Positions 12,636 through 25,100 are shown, numbered from the stretch's first letter. The stretch is DNA of 64,000 nt from Adiantum capillus-veneris (GCA_014529385.2 CM043955.1:153477640-153541639), one strand, 5' to 3'. Program-made: numbers and translations. Notes: generated from the letters alone by a model not told the origin.

Positions 12636-14160
12636 TGTAACATTTAATGGTCTAGTAACTTGTGTGTAACAGAAAATAGCATGAACATAGTGAGCATTTC
12701 ATTAGAATAGATTCCTAATGAGAATAACAAGAGTGCTTGAGTGGAGAGAGCAACAAAAAGTATAACACCTAGTTAGATAGCATGCACAATACTTCAAAAG
12801 AGAGAGAAATTAAGCAAATGACAACAATTGAGGACCGGATTTGCATGGAGCCGGTCCCCCCTCCAAAAGGCTTTTTATTATGGTTTCTCCCATCAAGAGA
12901 GACATTTTACAATACAATTCTTTGTGTTCCTTCAATACTAGCTAGTGCAATGAAGATGGAAACTTCAAGCACTAAGCAAAACACTTATCAAACACAACAT
13001 CAATTCCCTCATGGTCTCAGACCCAAGACCTCACACACCTTCGAAGATACTGAGAGCTAGCGGGGTATGAGAGTAGATTGAGAGGAAGGAGTAGTCTTAC
13101 GAGAAAGATGTACATCTCCTCACATAATCAATCATACTAGGAGAGCTTAGCTTAGTAATTAGCATGATGGAGGAGATGATCATGGATTGAATCTTGGCTC
13201 TTGGCTGGATTTTCATCACAATGCCAAGAGTTGTTGGTGTAGGCCTCCCTTCTCACAAGCTTGGAGTAGGTGATAAGCTTTCTATTAAAGCTTGAGAAGA
13301 TATAGAGAATCTTCTTACTCTACACATGAGCTTGTGTGAGTGTGTGTGGATAATTCCCCTTTAAAAAATCACCCCCCTCTCTCTCTTGGTCGACCCCTCT
13401 TGCTATTTGCTCTTGCTAGCACCTCATTGGACCTCCCCAGGCTTAGCCAATAGGATTTCACGAGCATAAGTGATAGCCTTCTGACACGTGTCCCCCTTTT
13501 CCCTTTTGTGAGAGCTTTAGGTAATTAATCAACTTAACTAAACTCTCATTGGACCTCTTTGCCTCCTAGCCAATAGGAATCGGGCAAGCCATTGGGTTGT
13601 TGAATGCTCATTGGACCCCTTGGGAGACTGTCGTCAAGAGATCTTAATTCCTATTGGTTCTTTTATTAAGTGTTTTTAAATTAATAAAACTAGATTTACT
13701 CTAGCCTAATTTTCATTGGTCCACCTCCATGGCCATCAAATAAAATTTGAGTACACCTTGTGGGCATCTGGCCTAGAGATTTGACATGTGTTCCTCTTTC
13801 CCCTTGTGTACAAATGAAGCTTGTGAGTGTGTGTGGGTGTTTCTCTCTCATCCCCTACTTTTTGGGCTAGCCCCCTCCTATGTAGGAGTTTGTGAAGACT
13901 TTTTGGGACACACACAAAGCATCCAATTTCCTAAGCCTTTCACCATTGGACACAACCTTTGAATTTTGGAACCTTAGCATTTTGGAAGTCTTAATGGGCT
14001 GAACCCTAAGGTATTTGGAGCCCATTGTTGCACATAGATCTTTTGCAGATGGCTCCCACTTTGAGTCCCTATTTTCCCTCCTTTGTATCCCTACTCTGGC
14101 CGGTCTACTAGCTTAACCAATATTCTAGCTTTTTCTCCCTTGTCACTTCCCCATATTAAA
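12636..14160 (-). repeat. probable 5' LTR of the minus-strand gag element (far end unknown)
   Basis: The edge next to the primer site is TGTAACA on the plus strand. The following 1.5 kb has no coding sequence. It contains a cluster of ATTGG/CCAAT motifs at 13.43-13.72 kb. No second LTR copy was found in the window, so the outer end is a guess bounded by the gypsy coding remnant starting near 14.17 kb. Confidence 0.35.
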
Positions 14161-14169
14161 TGATCAGTT

Positions 14170-16610
14170 TAACATGAGAAAATCATCTAGGAGAATTAGA
14201 TATTAGTTATTATGACAGGTTGGTCATCAGGGGAACCATGAAAATCAAGGTGTGTCCATTATGTCATAGAATTGTGTGCAAACTATCCAAACAAGTACAA
14301 GAGTTTCTACTAAATGTAATGGATAGAGGATGACCAAGATGGGCAAGAGGAAGGGGGAGGCCATTGCCTATTAGGTGTTACAACAAGGAAAAGAGGGTCA
14401 TTATGCACCTAGCCACTTAGAGAGAGAGATGATATATACCCGCTGTTTGATAGAGGCAGAGGTCAAGGGTAGTTCACTAGACAAAGAGAGAAAGTAGTAG
14501 TGAATCCAATGCAGCCAACTTTGCCAAATGGAGGTGAAGTCCGAAGGGTGAATGTCATTGGGGTAGATAAGTTGGATTTTTAGGTTTTGGCCTATAAGAT
14601 GGAAAGAGGTGAAATGGAAATAGATACTGAGTGGGAGACCAAAGCTCGCAAAAAAGTGGAGAAAAGGTGTACAAAATCAAAGTGTAGTCTGAGACTAGAA
14701 AAAGGAGGTGACGTTGCAAAATCAAGCAGACAAACTTTCAATTGGAATGGGGCTACCCCAAGTATAATCTAGTAAGTGATGTGTAGAGATTCAAAGTCTA
14801 ACATTAATCTTAGTTACTTGTTGGATTTAAACCCTAAGTTGAGGAGACAGTGGTTGAGAGTGCTAGCACAAGGATTCCAAGATCTAATGGAAATGTGTAG
14901 GCAGTGCAAAGTATGGCCTTAAGGGTAGGTAGCCTAGATGATGTTTTTCCCCTTGTGCATGTGATCATTAAGAAGAGGATGGAGATATAGGCCTATATAG
15001 ATTATGGAGCATACATTTGTGTCAAGAAGGAAGCAACTATGAGAGAGATATGTGTTACGGTGGTTGCTAAATCAAATGTGCACATGCAGATGGACAACCA
15101 TGCTAAAACTAGGTGTTTAAGCATGGCTTAGAATATAAAATCCAAGGTGATGGGCATATAATTCCTATAGAATATTTTATGACGAAATAATGTGTACCCT
15201 ATCATCTTGGGTAGGGTGTGGCTACTGGCAATAGGTGCTAAACATGATTGGGAGATCAGGATGTTCACCTTGCTTGGTAAAGAGACAAAGGGGGGCAGAT
15301 AATGTTATATTTAAAGACCAAGAAGAGCAGTTTTCATCCTATGGTGGAAATAGATGAAGATGACATGAGTAGGAGATCAAGATAGCATATGATGAAGGAT
15401 ACACCGATCATATAGAAGAGGAGGAGAGCAAGGATGAAATGCTAAAGATAGATGCAGATCTATTTGGGGACACTATAGACGACTCCATTGAAAAATAAGT
15501 TATGCAACCTCAAATTCATGGTCTAGGTGTAGAAGAGGTATCTAGCATGTTCATTGAGGACTTGACCAAGTAAGAGAAGGAGAGTGGTGCACAATATTGT
15601 TCTCAAGGAGGGGTACAAGGCAAAAGCACAAAACTTGAAAAGGCTAGGGGAGATTCAAAAGAAATTCCTTTGGCTAGAGATTAAGGATTTAATAAAAATG
15701 TGATCACATTGGTAACCCATCAAAATCCCTCTAAGACATTATTTCTTCTCAATGGGTCAAGAGGGATATGGTTAAAACCCATCAACGGGCCCTTGAGGAT
15801 ATGAAAAAAGGTAGGTGGGACTATGGTTTGGGCAGTTTTTGTAGGTTAATAGGAAGTTCATATGAATATTTAATGTGATTGTGTGTTCAAAAGTGATCAC
15901 TCAATGTTATTAACATGTTCACGTGTTTGTGATCATGTTAATGAAATCCCTTCTAGTGATCAATAAATTATTGGATGTAGGTATCATATATCTTGTGTAG
16001 GAGTCAAAGTGGGTTTCCCCAGTGATTATGACTCCTCAAAAGAGTGGGAATGAAGAGTTTGTATCAATTACAAGCCATTGAACATGGACACCAAGAAAAA
16101 CCATTACTCTTTTCCATTTCAAGATGAGATTTTAAACCAGGTAGTTGGCCATGAAAGATAATCAATTATGGATGGGTTTTTAGGGTATTTATAGATAGGA
16201 ATTACACTTGAAGACCTGATAAAGACAATGTTCATATCTCCATGGGATTGTTTTTCCTACCACAAGATTCCATTTGAGCTGGTAAATGCATGTGCTACTT
16301 TCCAATATTGGATGAGCATGGTGTTTGGGCCAGTTTATTAGGGTTTTCATGGATGACATAGGTTTCCATAGCTCTAGAGTGGAACACTTGTCGAAGCTAT
16401 AGCTATGCTTTTAAAGGCTCTATGAGTAAGGAGTTCAGGTGAACACGAATAAGTCCAAGTTGGCACAATCGCGGGCAAAATTGTTGGTCCATGTGGTGTT
16501 GCAAAATGGAATTGAAGTAGATCCAAAGAAGGTGAAAGCCCTAGTGTTGATGGATCCTCCTTCAAGTGCCTAAGGTTTGTATAGGGAGGTAGACTAATCG
16601 ATGCCATTGG
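14170..16610 (+). pseudogene. Ty3/gypsy Gag-Pol remnant (zinc knuckles, protease, RT)
   Basis: Recognisable pieces in order: a cysteine-rich segment at about 14250 (CPLCH), a zinc-knuckle-like CYNKEKRGHY near 14377, an aspartic protease with IDYGA (about 14997-15012), its C-terminal YPIILGRVWL (15195-15224), and a Ty3-type reverse transcriptase from about 15975 to 16450. The RT carries SKWVSPVIMTPQKSG, MDTKKNHYSFPFQDEIL-like wording, FELVNACATFQ and the FMDD catalytic box near 16345. Frames change repeatedly and stops are frequent, so the copy is long dead. The absence of RT-before-integrase landmarks downstream suggests truncation near 16.6 kb. Confidence 0.75.
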
Positions 16611-16619
16611 TGAGAAGAA

Positions 16620-16960
16620 AACCAATGGTTTAACAATCGTGGCAAGAAGGAGAGAGAAGAGAAGTCAAGGAGCTCTTGGGTTCAACCCAACATCCCTTGA
16701 TTTTGCACAATAGACCAATTTGAGCCCTCAATAGTAGCATACAAGACAATCAAATTCCCTTCTAAACCATCATTTACTAAGTTACGGAGGAGGAGGCTAC
16801 AGGAAAAGATGCCTCTTGCATTTAATCGGTTGCAAGTGGAGCCTCTTAAGATGTTTCTATACTCATTGATCAAAGAAAACTGGATCTATAAAGGGTAGTG
16901 CCAACGATGAGAATCTATGAGGTGAGTATGACCCAGAGGTGTAGGAAACTAAATGCCAAC
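16620..16960. other. no gene recognised
   Basis: This sits between the gypsy remnant and the CT/CA microsatellite. Frames are short and no repeat was recognised. Confidence 0.4.
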
Positions 16961-16961
16961 A

Positions 16962-16963
<2 letters not shown>

Positions 16964-16995
<32 letters not shown>

Positions 16996-16999
16996 ACAG

Positions 17000-17032
<33 letters not shown>
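16964..17032. repeat. (CT)n then (CA)n compound microsatellite
   Basis: A CT run from 16964 to 16993, a short spacer TTCACAGACG, then a CA run to 17032. Confidence 0.97.
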
Positions 17033-17034
<2 letters not shown>

Positions 17035-17648
17035 GATGTCATCGCTAATGCCACCATCACACATTGTCTTCTTTTATCACACTTTAAAAAAAAATTAATG
17101 AACAAAATGATGTATGATGACAATTTAATTCCAACCCCTAATCCACTTTTTATAATTTTTTGTGAAACTTTATGTTACGTGAGGCTTGTTGTTATTGCTG
17201 CATGTAGGTAGTAAATTGTTGCACCATCTATTGCATCCCTACAAACATTTCCTACCCCTAGTCATTTCACATGATGTTCATAAAAAATGTCAAGGGAACT
17301 ATGTTTGCAAGGTGAGTTGGGGGAAGCTTGTTATGGGAAAGGAGAGAGAAGATGCACAAGAAGAACCAGACACAAATGACACTTGGATTAGAGACTATAT
17401 TTCTATTGAGTTCTAAATTGAATGAAATTTTTAGCTTAGAGAAAAAGTGAAAAAAGTATTGCCTTTGATGAAGGGAGCACAAAACAAGGCGTATTCTTCC
17501 TTGTTATTCTATTTTTCCGCTTCAACAATTACTCCTTTTTGCTTCTTGACTATTGATAATCTTGGTTCATCGAAGTCTAGTAGTTACTTTCTGATGCTGA
17601 ATTTAAAAAGCCAAGATGATACTTCACTTTAGCCTTCTTCACTTCAAA

Positions 17649-17650
<2 letters not shown>
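17033..17650. other. no gene recognised
   Basis: AT-rich, with frames below about 80 codons and no recognisable protein. No repeats were noted. Confidence 0.4.

Positions 17651-17651
<1 letters not shown>

Positions 17652-17731
<80 letters not shown>
17652..17731. repeat. (GA)n microsatellite, about 80 bp
   Basis: An uninterrupted GA dinucleotide run. Confidence 0.98.
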
Positions 17732-17734
<3 letters not shown>

Positions 17735-17983
17735 GTGGTCAAAATTTACTTTCAAGGTTGAGGGAGAGAAGAAAAACTACACTCATAAATGTCTTCTCAA
17801 GCTTCTTTCACAAGAGCTCGAGAGTGCCAGTAAAAAGAAAGTATGTTTTTTCTTCTTTGACACAAGAGAACAAGAGTGAGAAAGAGTCAGTTTTTTCTGG
17901 CATTATTGTTTCCTTCTTATTGTTGCTTGTAGAAGGTGGAAACAGCTCTTAGCAAGTGGCCAGTGGTGGAGACTTCTACAAGA

Positions 17984-18140
17984 AATAACCAAAGAGTTAC
18001 CACGATAACTAACACTACACAATCAACCAAATGCCAGTCTGAGAAAATAACCAACCACAATAACTAGCAATAACCAAAGAGTTACCATGGTAACTTACAC
18101 TACACAATCAACCAAATGCCAGTCCAAGACAATAATTGGG
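17984..18140 (+). repeat. tandem duplication, 85 bp period
   Basis: AATAACCAAAGAGTTACCA at 17984 returns at 18069 and both copies run on into ACACTACACAATCAACCAAATG. It probably lies in the LTR of the remnant that follows. Confidence 0.85.
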
Positions 18141-18179
18141 ACCCACCACTATTTCATTTTGATGTCTCTCTAGATATCT

Positions 18180-18740
18180 CTCTGAGCATATCCTCACGAT
18201 CTCTAGATCTCTAGATCTCTTGTATTCCCAATATTTTGTAATCTAAATCAACCCCCAAGCTTCCAGTTGTACTTTGTTTGTCTTTTGAATAATTCAATTC
18301 CAATTCCAGTCAGTGTTTCTAGTGTTGTTTCATTTTTGGACTCCTGTTCCAGTTCTATCTTTTAATACTTTGAAGTCTAGACTAAAGTCTTCAATATGGT
18401 ATCAACTAACTCTAACGACAAACCTAGAATATCCGTGTTGGACACATCCAATTCATTCCATTTTGACAATTACGGTGGCTTGAAAATTGCTCTAGATAGG
18501 TGACTCATTGGCTAGTTAGTTTTAGAGCTAATAAACATCATCAATGCGTCTCAGAAGAGGTACACAAGGTTGATGGACGATTATCATATTCATGGAGAAT
18601 TGAGGTTGCATCAGCCCAATTCCAAAGGAGTTAGAGCGAGGCTCTAGGAATGAGAGAGAGGTAGCTTTAGGACCAAGTACTACTGATGAATCACGAGATT
18701 CTTAGTACTCTAATCACTCCAAGAAAAGGAAGGCTAAATG
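18180..18740 (+). mobile_element. LTR-element remnant (LTR end, primer site, gag start)
   Basis: The LTR end (CCAATTCCAGTCAGTG, TTCCAGTTCTATC) is followed at 18397 by TGGTATCAACTA, a partial match to the initiator-Met primer site. A gag-like start follows (ATG at 18396, then FHFDNYGGLKIAL), with stops from about 18507. It is homologous to the 10.57-11.05 kb remnant. A 5' part and pol are not seen. Confidence 0.5.
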
Positions 18741-19041
18741 TGCCAAAAGGAGGATTTGATCCCGTGGATCTCTGAAGAGTCGAAGACATACAAATGAAAG
18801 TGAGGGAAGCATGGTAAGTCATTTATGAGTGCTTTTTTTTTTGCGAGCTTTTCATTTCAAGCTTTTTCATGAAATGTAAAACTATTTTGAGCTTTTTTCT
18901 TTATTTAAAGCATTTTTCCATTTTGTTTAAACATATTTTACATTCTTGCAATTCACATAGAGATATTCAATAGGAGAATATCACCTCACATTGAATAATT
19001 AAAAGTCTCAAACTTACTCTCTTTAAATATGCTAGGCTAGC

Positions 19042-19042
<1 letters not shown>

Positions 19043-19108
<66 letters not shown>
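19043..19108. repeat. (GA)n microsatellite, 66 bp
   Basis: An uninterrupted GA run. Confidence 0.98.
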
Positions 19109-19109
<1 letters not shown>

Positions 19110-19362
19110 ATTCAAAGAAATCCGTATTCAAAACAAAGCTCAACAAGGTGTCTCCATTAGTGTTTGACATGGATGCTAGAAAGAGTAGATAGTTCACAAA
19201 AGCAATGCAATTAAGATCACTTCAAGAACATGCACAATAAAACCCTAGATGTCCTATGTCAACATTCTTGAAACAAAAAATAGAGAGTGTGTTCAATAAT
19301 TGTTTCAAAAAACTATGGATGTGATACTAAACTCTCTTTTCCACATAGGGACCACAAACCAC

Positions 19363-19793
19363 CTTTTGAGACACTCCTCGTAGACTATGTCATCCCCCTT
19401 CAAGCACAAACAATATTGATAAACCTCACCACATGCCTTGCCAAGACCTCCGCATCTTGAAAACACATCTAGTACATAATCTGAGTCATCCGTGAAGGTT
19501 GCCAGGATCCATCTACACATGCAAATTTAAAATATGTAAGTCATTTTTCAACTATAAATTAGAGCTCAATTTACATTAAAATGATTATCTTTTCATCTGT
19601 AGAAGTCAGGTGATCTCTCTGCTCCACCTTTGACAGGTATATCAAGAACAATGGTGCGTTCTTGATGCTCCTCCATTAAAAATATTTGCGATGCAGGAAA
19701 CATGCGAGGAGAGACTTTCTTCCCTGCCTCCCTATTGTACGTGGGTATAGCAACATCCGCTCGACAAAAAACTCCCACCATGAGATCAATTAC
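19363..19793 (-). pseudogene. fragment of a DNA methyltransferase-like gene (two exons)
   Basis: The first exon (19793-19597) follows an acceptor TGATGTAG and reads VIDLMVGVFCRADVAI to GGAERSPDFYR. The next (19512-19363) follows GTGTAG and reads WILATFTDDSDYVLDVFSRCGG, ending before a GTGGTT donor. The join is in phase. VLDVFSRCGGLGKACGEVY followed by YCLCLKGDD matches the order of the C-terminal SAM-binding motif I (VLDpFxGxGtt..A, then an acidic residue) of beta-class N4/N6 methyltransferases. The intron (19513-19596, 84 bp) starts AT instead of GT, one G-to-A change from a good donor, so splicing is probably lost. Motif IV and the 5' part are absent: upstream is the promoter region of gene A. 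A related degenerate region occurs at 49.6-51.0 kb. Confidence 0.5.
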
Positions 19794-19829
19794 CTACATC
19801 ATTAGGAAAAATATGAACCCTCTAGGGGC

Positions 19830-20270
19830 CCTTTGGGATTAAGGTTAATTAGAGGCCAGCCAATGAGAAGAGGGTGGTGGACATACTCTATGCCCTCAAA
19901 AATGTAGGGGGACAAAGTAGTCTTACACTTCTTAAATGGGCTCTTATCTAGTGAGAAGGTGGGGTGGGTGGGCCATATGGAACCTCCAACTTCCCTCCTT
20001 TTTGATCCGGTTTTGAAAAAATCCCAAAAATTTGAAAATTTTCAAAAATTTCAAAACTCAAATTTCATCTTCTGAAAACCCCCCTAAAACTATTTTATGG
20101 TCAAAATAGCATTTTTTGATCTCAAAAAGTCAAAACGTGCATCCAAAAACCCTAAAATTCAATTTTTTAAAAAAACTTTTAAAAAATCTTTTTTTGCTAT
20201 CTAGAGCTCCCCCAAAAGTAGTTATTAGGAAAAAAGTGATTTTCTCTCTCTAGAACCCCTTTTCCAACCC
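19830..20270. other. AT-rich upstream region of gene A
   Basis: Non-coding, with long A and T runs (CAAAAATTTGAAAATTTTC and similar). It presumably holds the gene A promoter, but no single TATA box stands out. Confidence 0.4.
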
Positions 20271-20381
20271 CTCCTTGGTTGCAACCATCACACTCATCCT
20301 CTACTCCAACACTCTCTCTCTCTACACCATCTCCATTGCTGCAGCAAGGAAGCTCCTCTCTCCTCCCCTACCACCTTCCAT

Positions 20382-20475
20382 TGCCACACCAAGCAAGGGT
20401 TATCCACCTTCTCCTCCCAGTGCCACACCAAGTAAAGGTTGTCCACCTTCTCCTCCCATTGCCACAAGGGTTAAC
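20382..20475 (+). repeat. 39 bp minisatellite, about 2.5 copies
   Basis: TGCCACACCAAG at 20382 recurs at 20421 and, truncated, at 20460, each followed by CCACCTTCTCCTCCCA. It lies in the likely 5' leader of gene A. It is open as a proline-rich frame, but that frame overlaps the gene A start in another phase and is probably not used. Confidence 0.8.
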
Positions 20476-20558
20476 CACTTTCTCATATCACTTTATCCCA
20501 CCTACATTGTAGCAACAAGCAAGGTTCTTCTCCTCCTCCTAGTTAGCTTTGCTCAACC

Positions 20559-21432
20559 ATGGCCAACTCTACTTCGCAAAGGCGGCCAAAAGATGAGGTC
20601 ACAGCACTTGCATGCCACAACACTAGAGGTGTAGATGATGAGTGGGTGCCACAAGAGTTCACCAAAGGTGCTTGGGTATACATGCAACCATCTGCTGTTG
20701 ACCCTCATCGTGTGCGAAATTGTGCAAACTTGGATCTTCATTGGAAAGGAAAGCTCCTTGGCTTCAAGAACCGCAAAGACAAGGGGACCGTAGCCATTGT
20801 GCAACATGTTTTCTCAATGTCAACCATGCACTTGCAACAACCACCTCGATTTCCAACACATTGTAAGTACATGTTTTGAGAATACAAAGCTAGGTGTGAA
20901 ATCACAGTGTAATGTTATTATGGATTCATACTTAACATTTGTCATGCATTTATAGTCATATTTCCATCCACGTTGGTGGAGGAGCAGCCACTACATAGTC
21001 TCTCCGACACATTCAATGCTATACATGCGGATATTGGAGCAATAATGTTCCCACATCTTTGCCCAACCAAACTGGTTCAAAGAAGGATTTTCTTCTATTC
21101 TCACTCCTATATTGTCCCTACTTCTACACAAGCATTTGGAACACTTGAACCCATCAAAGTAACTTCCTTATTAAGAATGGAGTGGCCGGTCCCATATTTG
21201 TGGTCGGTAGTATCTTTCAAGCAAAAGATGATAATGGATGTCCAAAACTCTTTGAAATACTCTAAATCTTCTAGGTTGGTGGGCTTGAGTTGGTGTTTGC
21301 CTATTCATTGTTTTGTGCACATTTTTAAAGAGTTTGGATTTGTGGAGACTACCACAATGCTTGTATGTAAAGATGCGTATTACGAGGAATTAAGAAGGCT
21401 TTTAGAAGAGGACTGGGGTTTTGTGGAGGGCA
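20559..21432 (+). CDS. gene A, 5' part: unknown protein, split by a copia insertion
   Basis: The start ATG (context CAACCATGGCC, favourable) opens exon 1 (20559-20862). Donor GTAAGT and acceptor TTTATAG bound a 93 bp intron (20863-20955). Exon 2 continues in phase (20956-21432) until a copia element inserted at GGGCA, and resumes at 28231. Without the insertion the two exons would encode about 415 aa with no internal stop. I recognise no domain. Visible features are a basic N-terminus (SQRRPKDE), a stretch HWKGKLLGFKNRKDKGTVAIV, and a repeated EEDWG phrase (EEDWGFVEG here, EEDWGIDG near the C-terminus). There is no signal peptide or membrane segment. As it stands the gene cannot make its full product unless the 6.8 kb element is removed. 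It lies head-to-tail with gene B. Confidence 0.65.
21428..21432 (+). repeat. target site duplication GGGCA (left copy)
   Basis: GGGCA directly precedes the LTR start TGTTAGG at 21433. The same five bases follow the other LTR at 28226-28230. Five bases is the usual duplication length for copia integrases. Confidence 0.95.
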
Positions 21433-22084
21433 TGTTAGGAAATAAGACGTAGCTAAATAGATAATTGAGTAGATTACTTAATGGAGAGAGACAGATTTAT
21501 ATACACGAGATTATAGAGTAGAGAGAGAGAGAGAGAGTACACACGATATACGTGGTTCACCCAATGTGGGCTACGTGCACGGGAAAGCAGCCACTCAATG
21601 GCTTTAGTACTTCAAAACAAGAAGTAGTTTACAAAGGGATTATACCCTTAATGGAGCTCCCGCCTTGCTTCACTCTCACCACCTCACACTCACCTTGTTG
21701 CATCAACTTCACACTATGAAATGTGTGTAGAAATGGCCTCCTTTTATAGGCCAAAAGGGCTACCCTCTCTTATGAGAGACAGTCATGTGTAGCCGCCCTT
21801 GTGCGAATAAGTCCAAATCGGACCCTCCAATCCGCCCATGTGTGGTCACCCTTGAGAAGACAAGTCCGCTTTTGAATTCGGCCACCGGCCATTGAATTCG
21901 GCCACTCGCCACCGGCCATTGACTTCCGACCACCGGCCACCGGCCATTGACTTTCGACCACCGGCCATCGGCCATTGACTACCGGCCACTGATGTGCGAT
22001 GGCTTCTCCTCATAATGGGGGCCTTACAAATGTGCGCTTTTACCACAGAAAATTACAAGGGTAAATCAGGCTCCATACTTAACA
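21433..22084 (-). repeat. 3' LTR, 652 bp
   Basis: It starts TGTTAGGAAATAAGACG on the plus strand and ends CCATACTTAACA. It contains a minisatellite of CCACCGGCCATTGACTT-type units (about 21880-21995). It lacks a segment of over 100 bp present in the other LTR next to that minisatellite. Confidence 0.95.
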
Positions 22085-22097
22085 ATCTCCCACTTGG
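22085..22097 (-). promoter_or_regulatory. polypurine tract of the second copia element
   Basis: On the minus strand CCAAGTGGGAGAT abuts the 3' LTR. It is closely similar to the tract at 3475-3484. Confidence 0.8.
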
Positions 22098-22144
22098 AGA
22101 CTGATCTCCAAACCAAACCTGTGATTGCTTTCCATTCTGGCTTC

Positions 22145-25100
22145 TTATCCTTGAATGCCGATTGAAGATGAGCAAAAGCTCAACTTCTCCTTGTTGACCA
22201 CCTTTGTAAACATGTCTGCAGGATTTTCACTTGTATGCACCTTTCCTAGCTTTAGTTGTCCCTCTTCCAAAAGAGTGCGTATGAAGTGATATCTCACCTC
22301 AATGTGCTTTGTCCTTGAATGAAAGGCTGAGTTCTTCGCAAGATGGATAGCGCTTTGGCTATCACTGTACAAGACACAATTGTCTTGTTTGAATCCAAGC
22401 TCTTCTAAGAATTTGTGAAGCCACGGAATTTCTTTGCTTGCCTCCGTCATTGCTACATACTCTGCTTCTGTGGTAGAAAGTGAAACCACTTTTTGCAGCT
22501 TTGAAGCCCAGCTTACTGCTGTGCCTCCAACCGTGAGCACATAGCCAGTAGTGCTCCTTCGAGTATCTTTGTCACCTGCCATATCTGCATCAGCATACCC
22601 TTCTAGAAAAATATCAGTTCCTCCAAAATACAAAGCATTTGTTGTTGTCCCTTTTAGATACCTAAGTATCCACTTCACAGCTTGCCAATGCTCTTTACCT
22701 GGGTTGTCCATGAACCTACTCACAACTCCCACTGCATGTGCAATGTCTGGCCTTGTCCAAACCATAGCATACATTAGAGAACCTACCGCTGCAGCATATG
22801 GAACTTTAGACATATAGGCTATCTCCTCTTGTGTCTTTGGACACATATCCTTCGTTAGTTTAAAATGACCAGCCAAAAGTGTAGAAACTGGTTTTGCATT
22901 TTGCATTGCAAACCTTTCTAGTACCTTCTTGATGTAATCTTCTTGAGATAGCTTTATTGTCTTCTTCGTCCTGTCCCTTGATATTTTCATACCAAGTATC
23001 CTCTTTGTAGCACCTAAATCTTTCATTGAAAAAGATTAGGACAGCTCCTCTTTTAGTTCTTTGATGTCCTGCATGTTAGCACTTGCAATCAACATGTCAT
23101 CAACATACAACATTAGGATGATGAATTTCCCATCTCCCAAATTCTCCTTGTAGACGCAGTGATCCGAGTTGCATCTTGTGAATCCATGATCCAACATCCA
23201 TCGATCAAACTTCAAGTGCCATTGTCTTGATGCTTGCTTTAAACCATACAAGCTCTTCTTTAATCTGCAAACCATTTTCTCCTTACCTTTTACTTCATAC
23301 CCCTTTTGTTGAAGCATGTAGATTTCCACCTCTAAGTCACCGTGAGGGAATGCCGTATTTACATCCATTTTCTCGAGATTTAGATCATGAGCAGCCACAA
23401 GGCTTAAGACAAGCCTAATTGAGTTCATTTTTACAACATGAGAAAATATTTCATTGAAGTCAATACCTTTCTTTTGAGAAAAACCTTTTACCACAAGCCT
23501 AGACTTGTACCTTTTCTTCCCACCTTCTTCTTCCTTTAGCTTGTACACCCATTTGTTTTGAAGTGCCCGCTTACCTTTAGGCAACTCAACCAACTCCCAT
23601 GTTTGGTTGCGATGTAGTGAGTCCATCTCCACTTGCATGCTCTTCGTCCATTCTTCTTTGGATTCATGTTGCATAGCTTCTTCATATGATTCCGGCTCTC
23701 CAGAATCTGAGATCAAGTGATGGTTGAAGGAAGGAACAAACCTTTTTGGAGGTCTACTTGCTCTTGTAGATCTTCGGGGAATAGGTTGAGGCTCCTCATT
23801 TGGTTGGCGTTGTTGCACATTGTCACCGTTTGTAGTCCTTGAGTCTTCACCGTCCTCAAGCTCCATGTACTCATCACCTGTTTCTTTGTTTGTTTTCTTT
23901 CCAAGTAATCTTTGTACATATTTTGTTCGTTAAAAATTACATCCCTACTCCTTAAGATTTTACCATCTTCAGGATTCCATAGGCGATACCCCAAGTCTCC
24001 TTCTCTATAGCCAATGAAGAAACACTTTTTGGACTTTGCATCTAAGTTTGATCTTAGGCTTCTATCTATGTGCATGAAAGCCTCACACCCAAACACTTTG
24101 AGAAATGCATAATTCACCGGTTTACCTGTCCATGCCTCTTCTGGAACTCCCCCATCCAATGCCGTTGAGGGTGACCGATTGATTAAGTACACAGACGTAC
24201 TTACAGCTTCCACCCAAAGCTCAAGCGGTAGGTCTGCATGTAGCTGCATGCTTCGTGCTCGTTCCATGATTGTCCTGTTCATCCTTTCCAAAATCCCATT
24301 TTGTTGAGGTGTCCTTGGGGTTTTCCTTTGCCTCCAAATGCCATTGCTAGCACAAAAGCTTTCAAAAGCCTGCTTGCAATATTCGCCTCCATTGTCGGAT
24401 CTGAGGCATTTAACCTTGGTACCTGTTTCATTCTCCACAAAGGCTTTCCACCTTTGAAATATGGAAAATACATTGGATTTATTCTTCATGACATAAACCC
24501 ATGTTTTTCTAGTCGCATCGTCTATGAATGTTACATAGTACAATGAGCCACCAAGTGATGGTGTACTTGCAGGACCCCAAACATCAGAATGAACCAACTC
24601 AAGTTTTTTATTTTTTCTTTCATTTCCTGATTTTTGAAATTTTACCCTCTTTTGTTTACCATAAACACAATCTTCACAGAACTCTAAGTCCACTTCTTTC
24701 AAACCTGGTAGAAGCTTCTTTGTTTGAAGGATTTGCATTCCTTTGGCACTCATATGCCCAAGTCGGTAGTGCCACACCGCACTGTCAGCTCCTGTAGTTC
24801 CTGCACAAGCTGAAGGTTGCGTGCTAACAGTACACAAGTAAAGTGTACCGACTTTTTCACCCTTGGCAACCACCAAAGATCCCTTTGAGATCTTCCACCA
24901 TTTGTTTTCGAATGCAATGTTGTGACCTTCATCGTCCAATTGTCCTGTAGAGATCAAATTTTTGCAAAGAGAAGGAACATGCCTAACATCTTTAAGCTTC
25001 CATTCATTTCCGTTAGCAGTTTTGACAGAAACTATACCTTTGCCGATAATCTCACAAGCTTCATCATCTCCCAAGTATACATACCCAAAATTACCTTTGG

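Noticed and set aside
14376-14382. TGTTACA as the far end of the LTR starting at 12636
   Set aside because: It lies inside the zinc-knuckle-like coding remnant of the plus-strand gypsy element, so the match is probably chance.
20275-20634. Proline-rich 119-codon protein upstream of gene A
   Set aside because: Its frame overlaps the well-placed gene A start and its proline repeats come from a 39 bp minisatellite in the probable leader.
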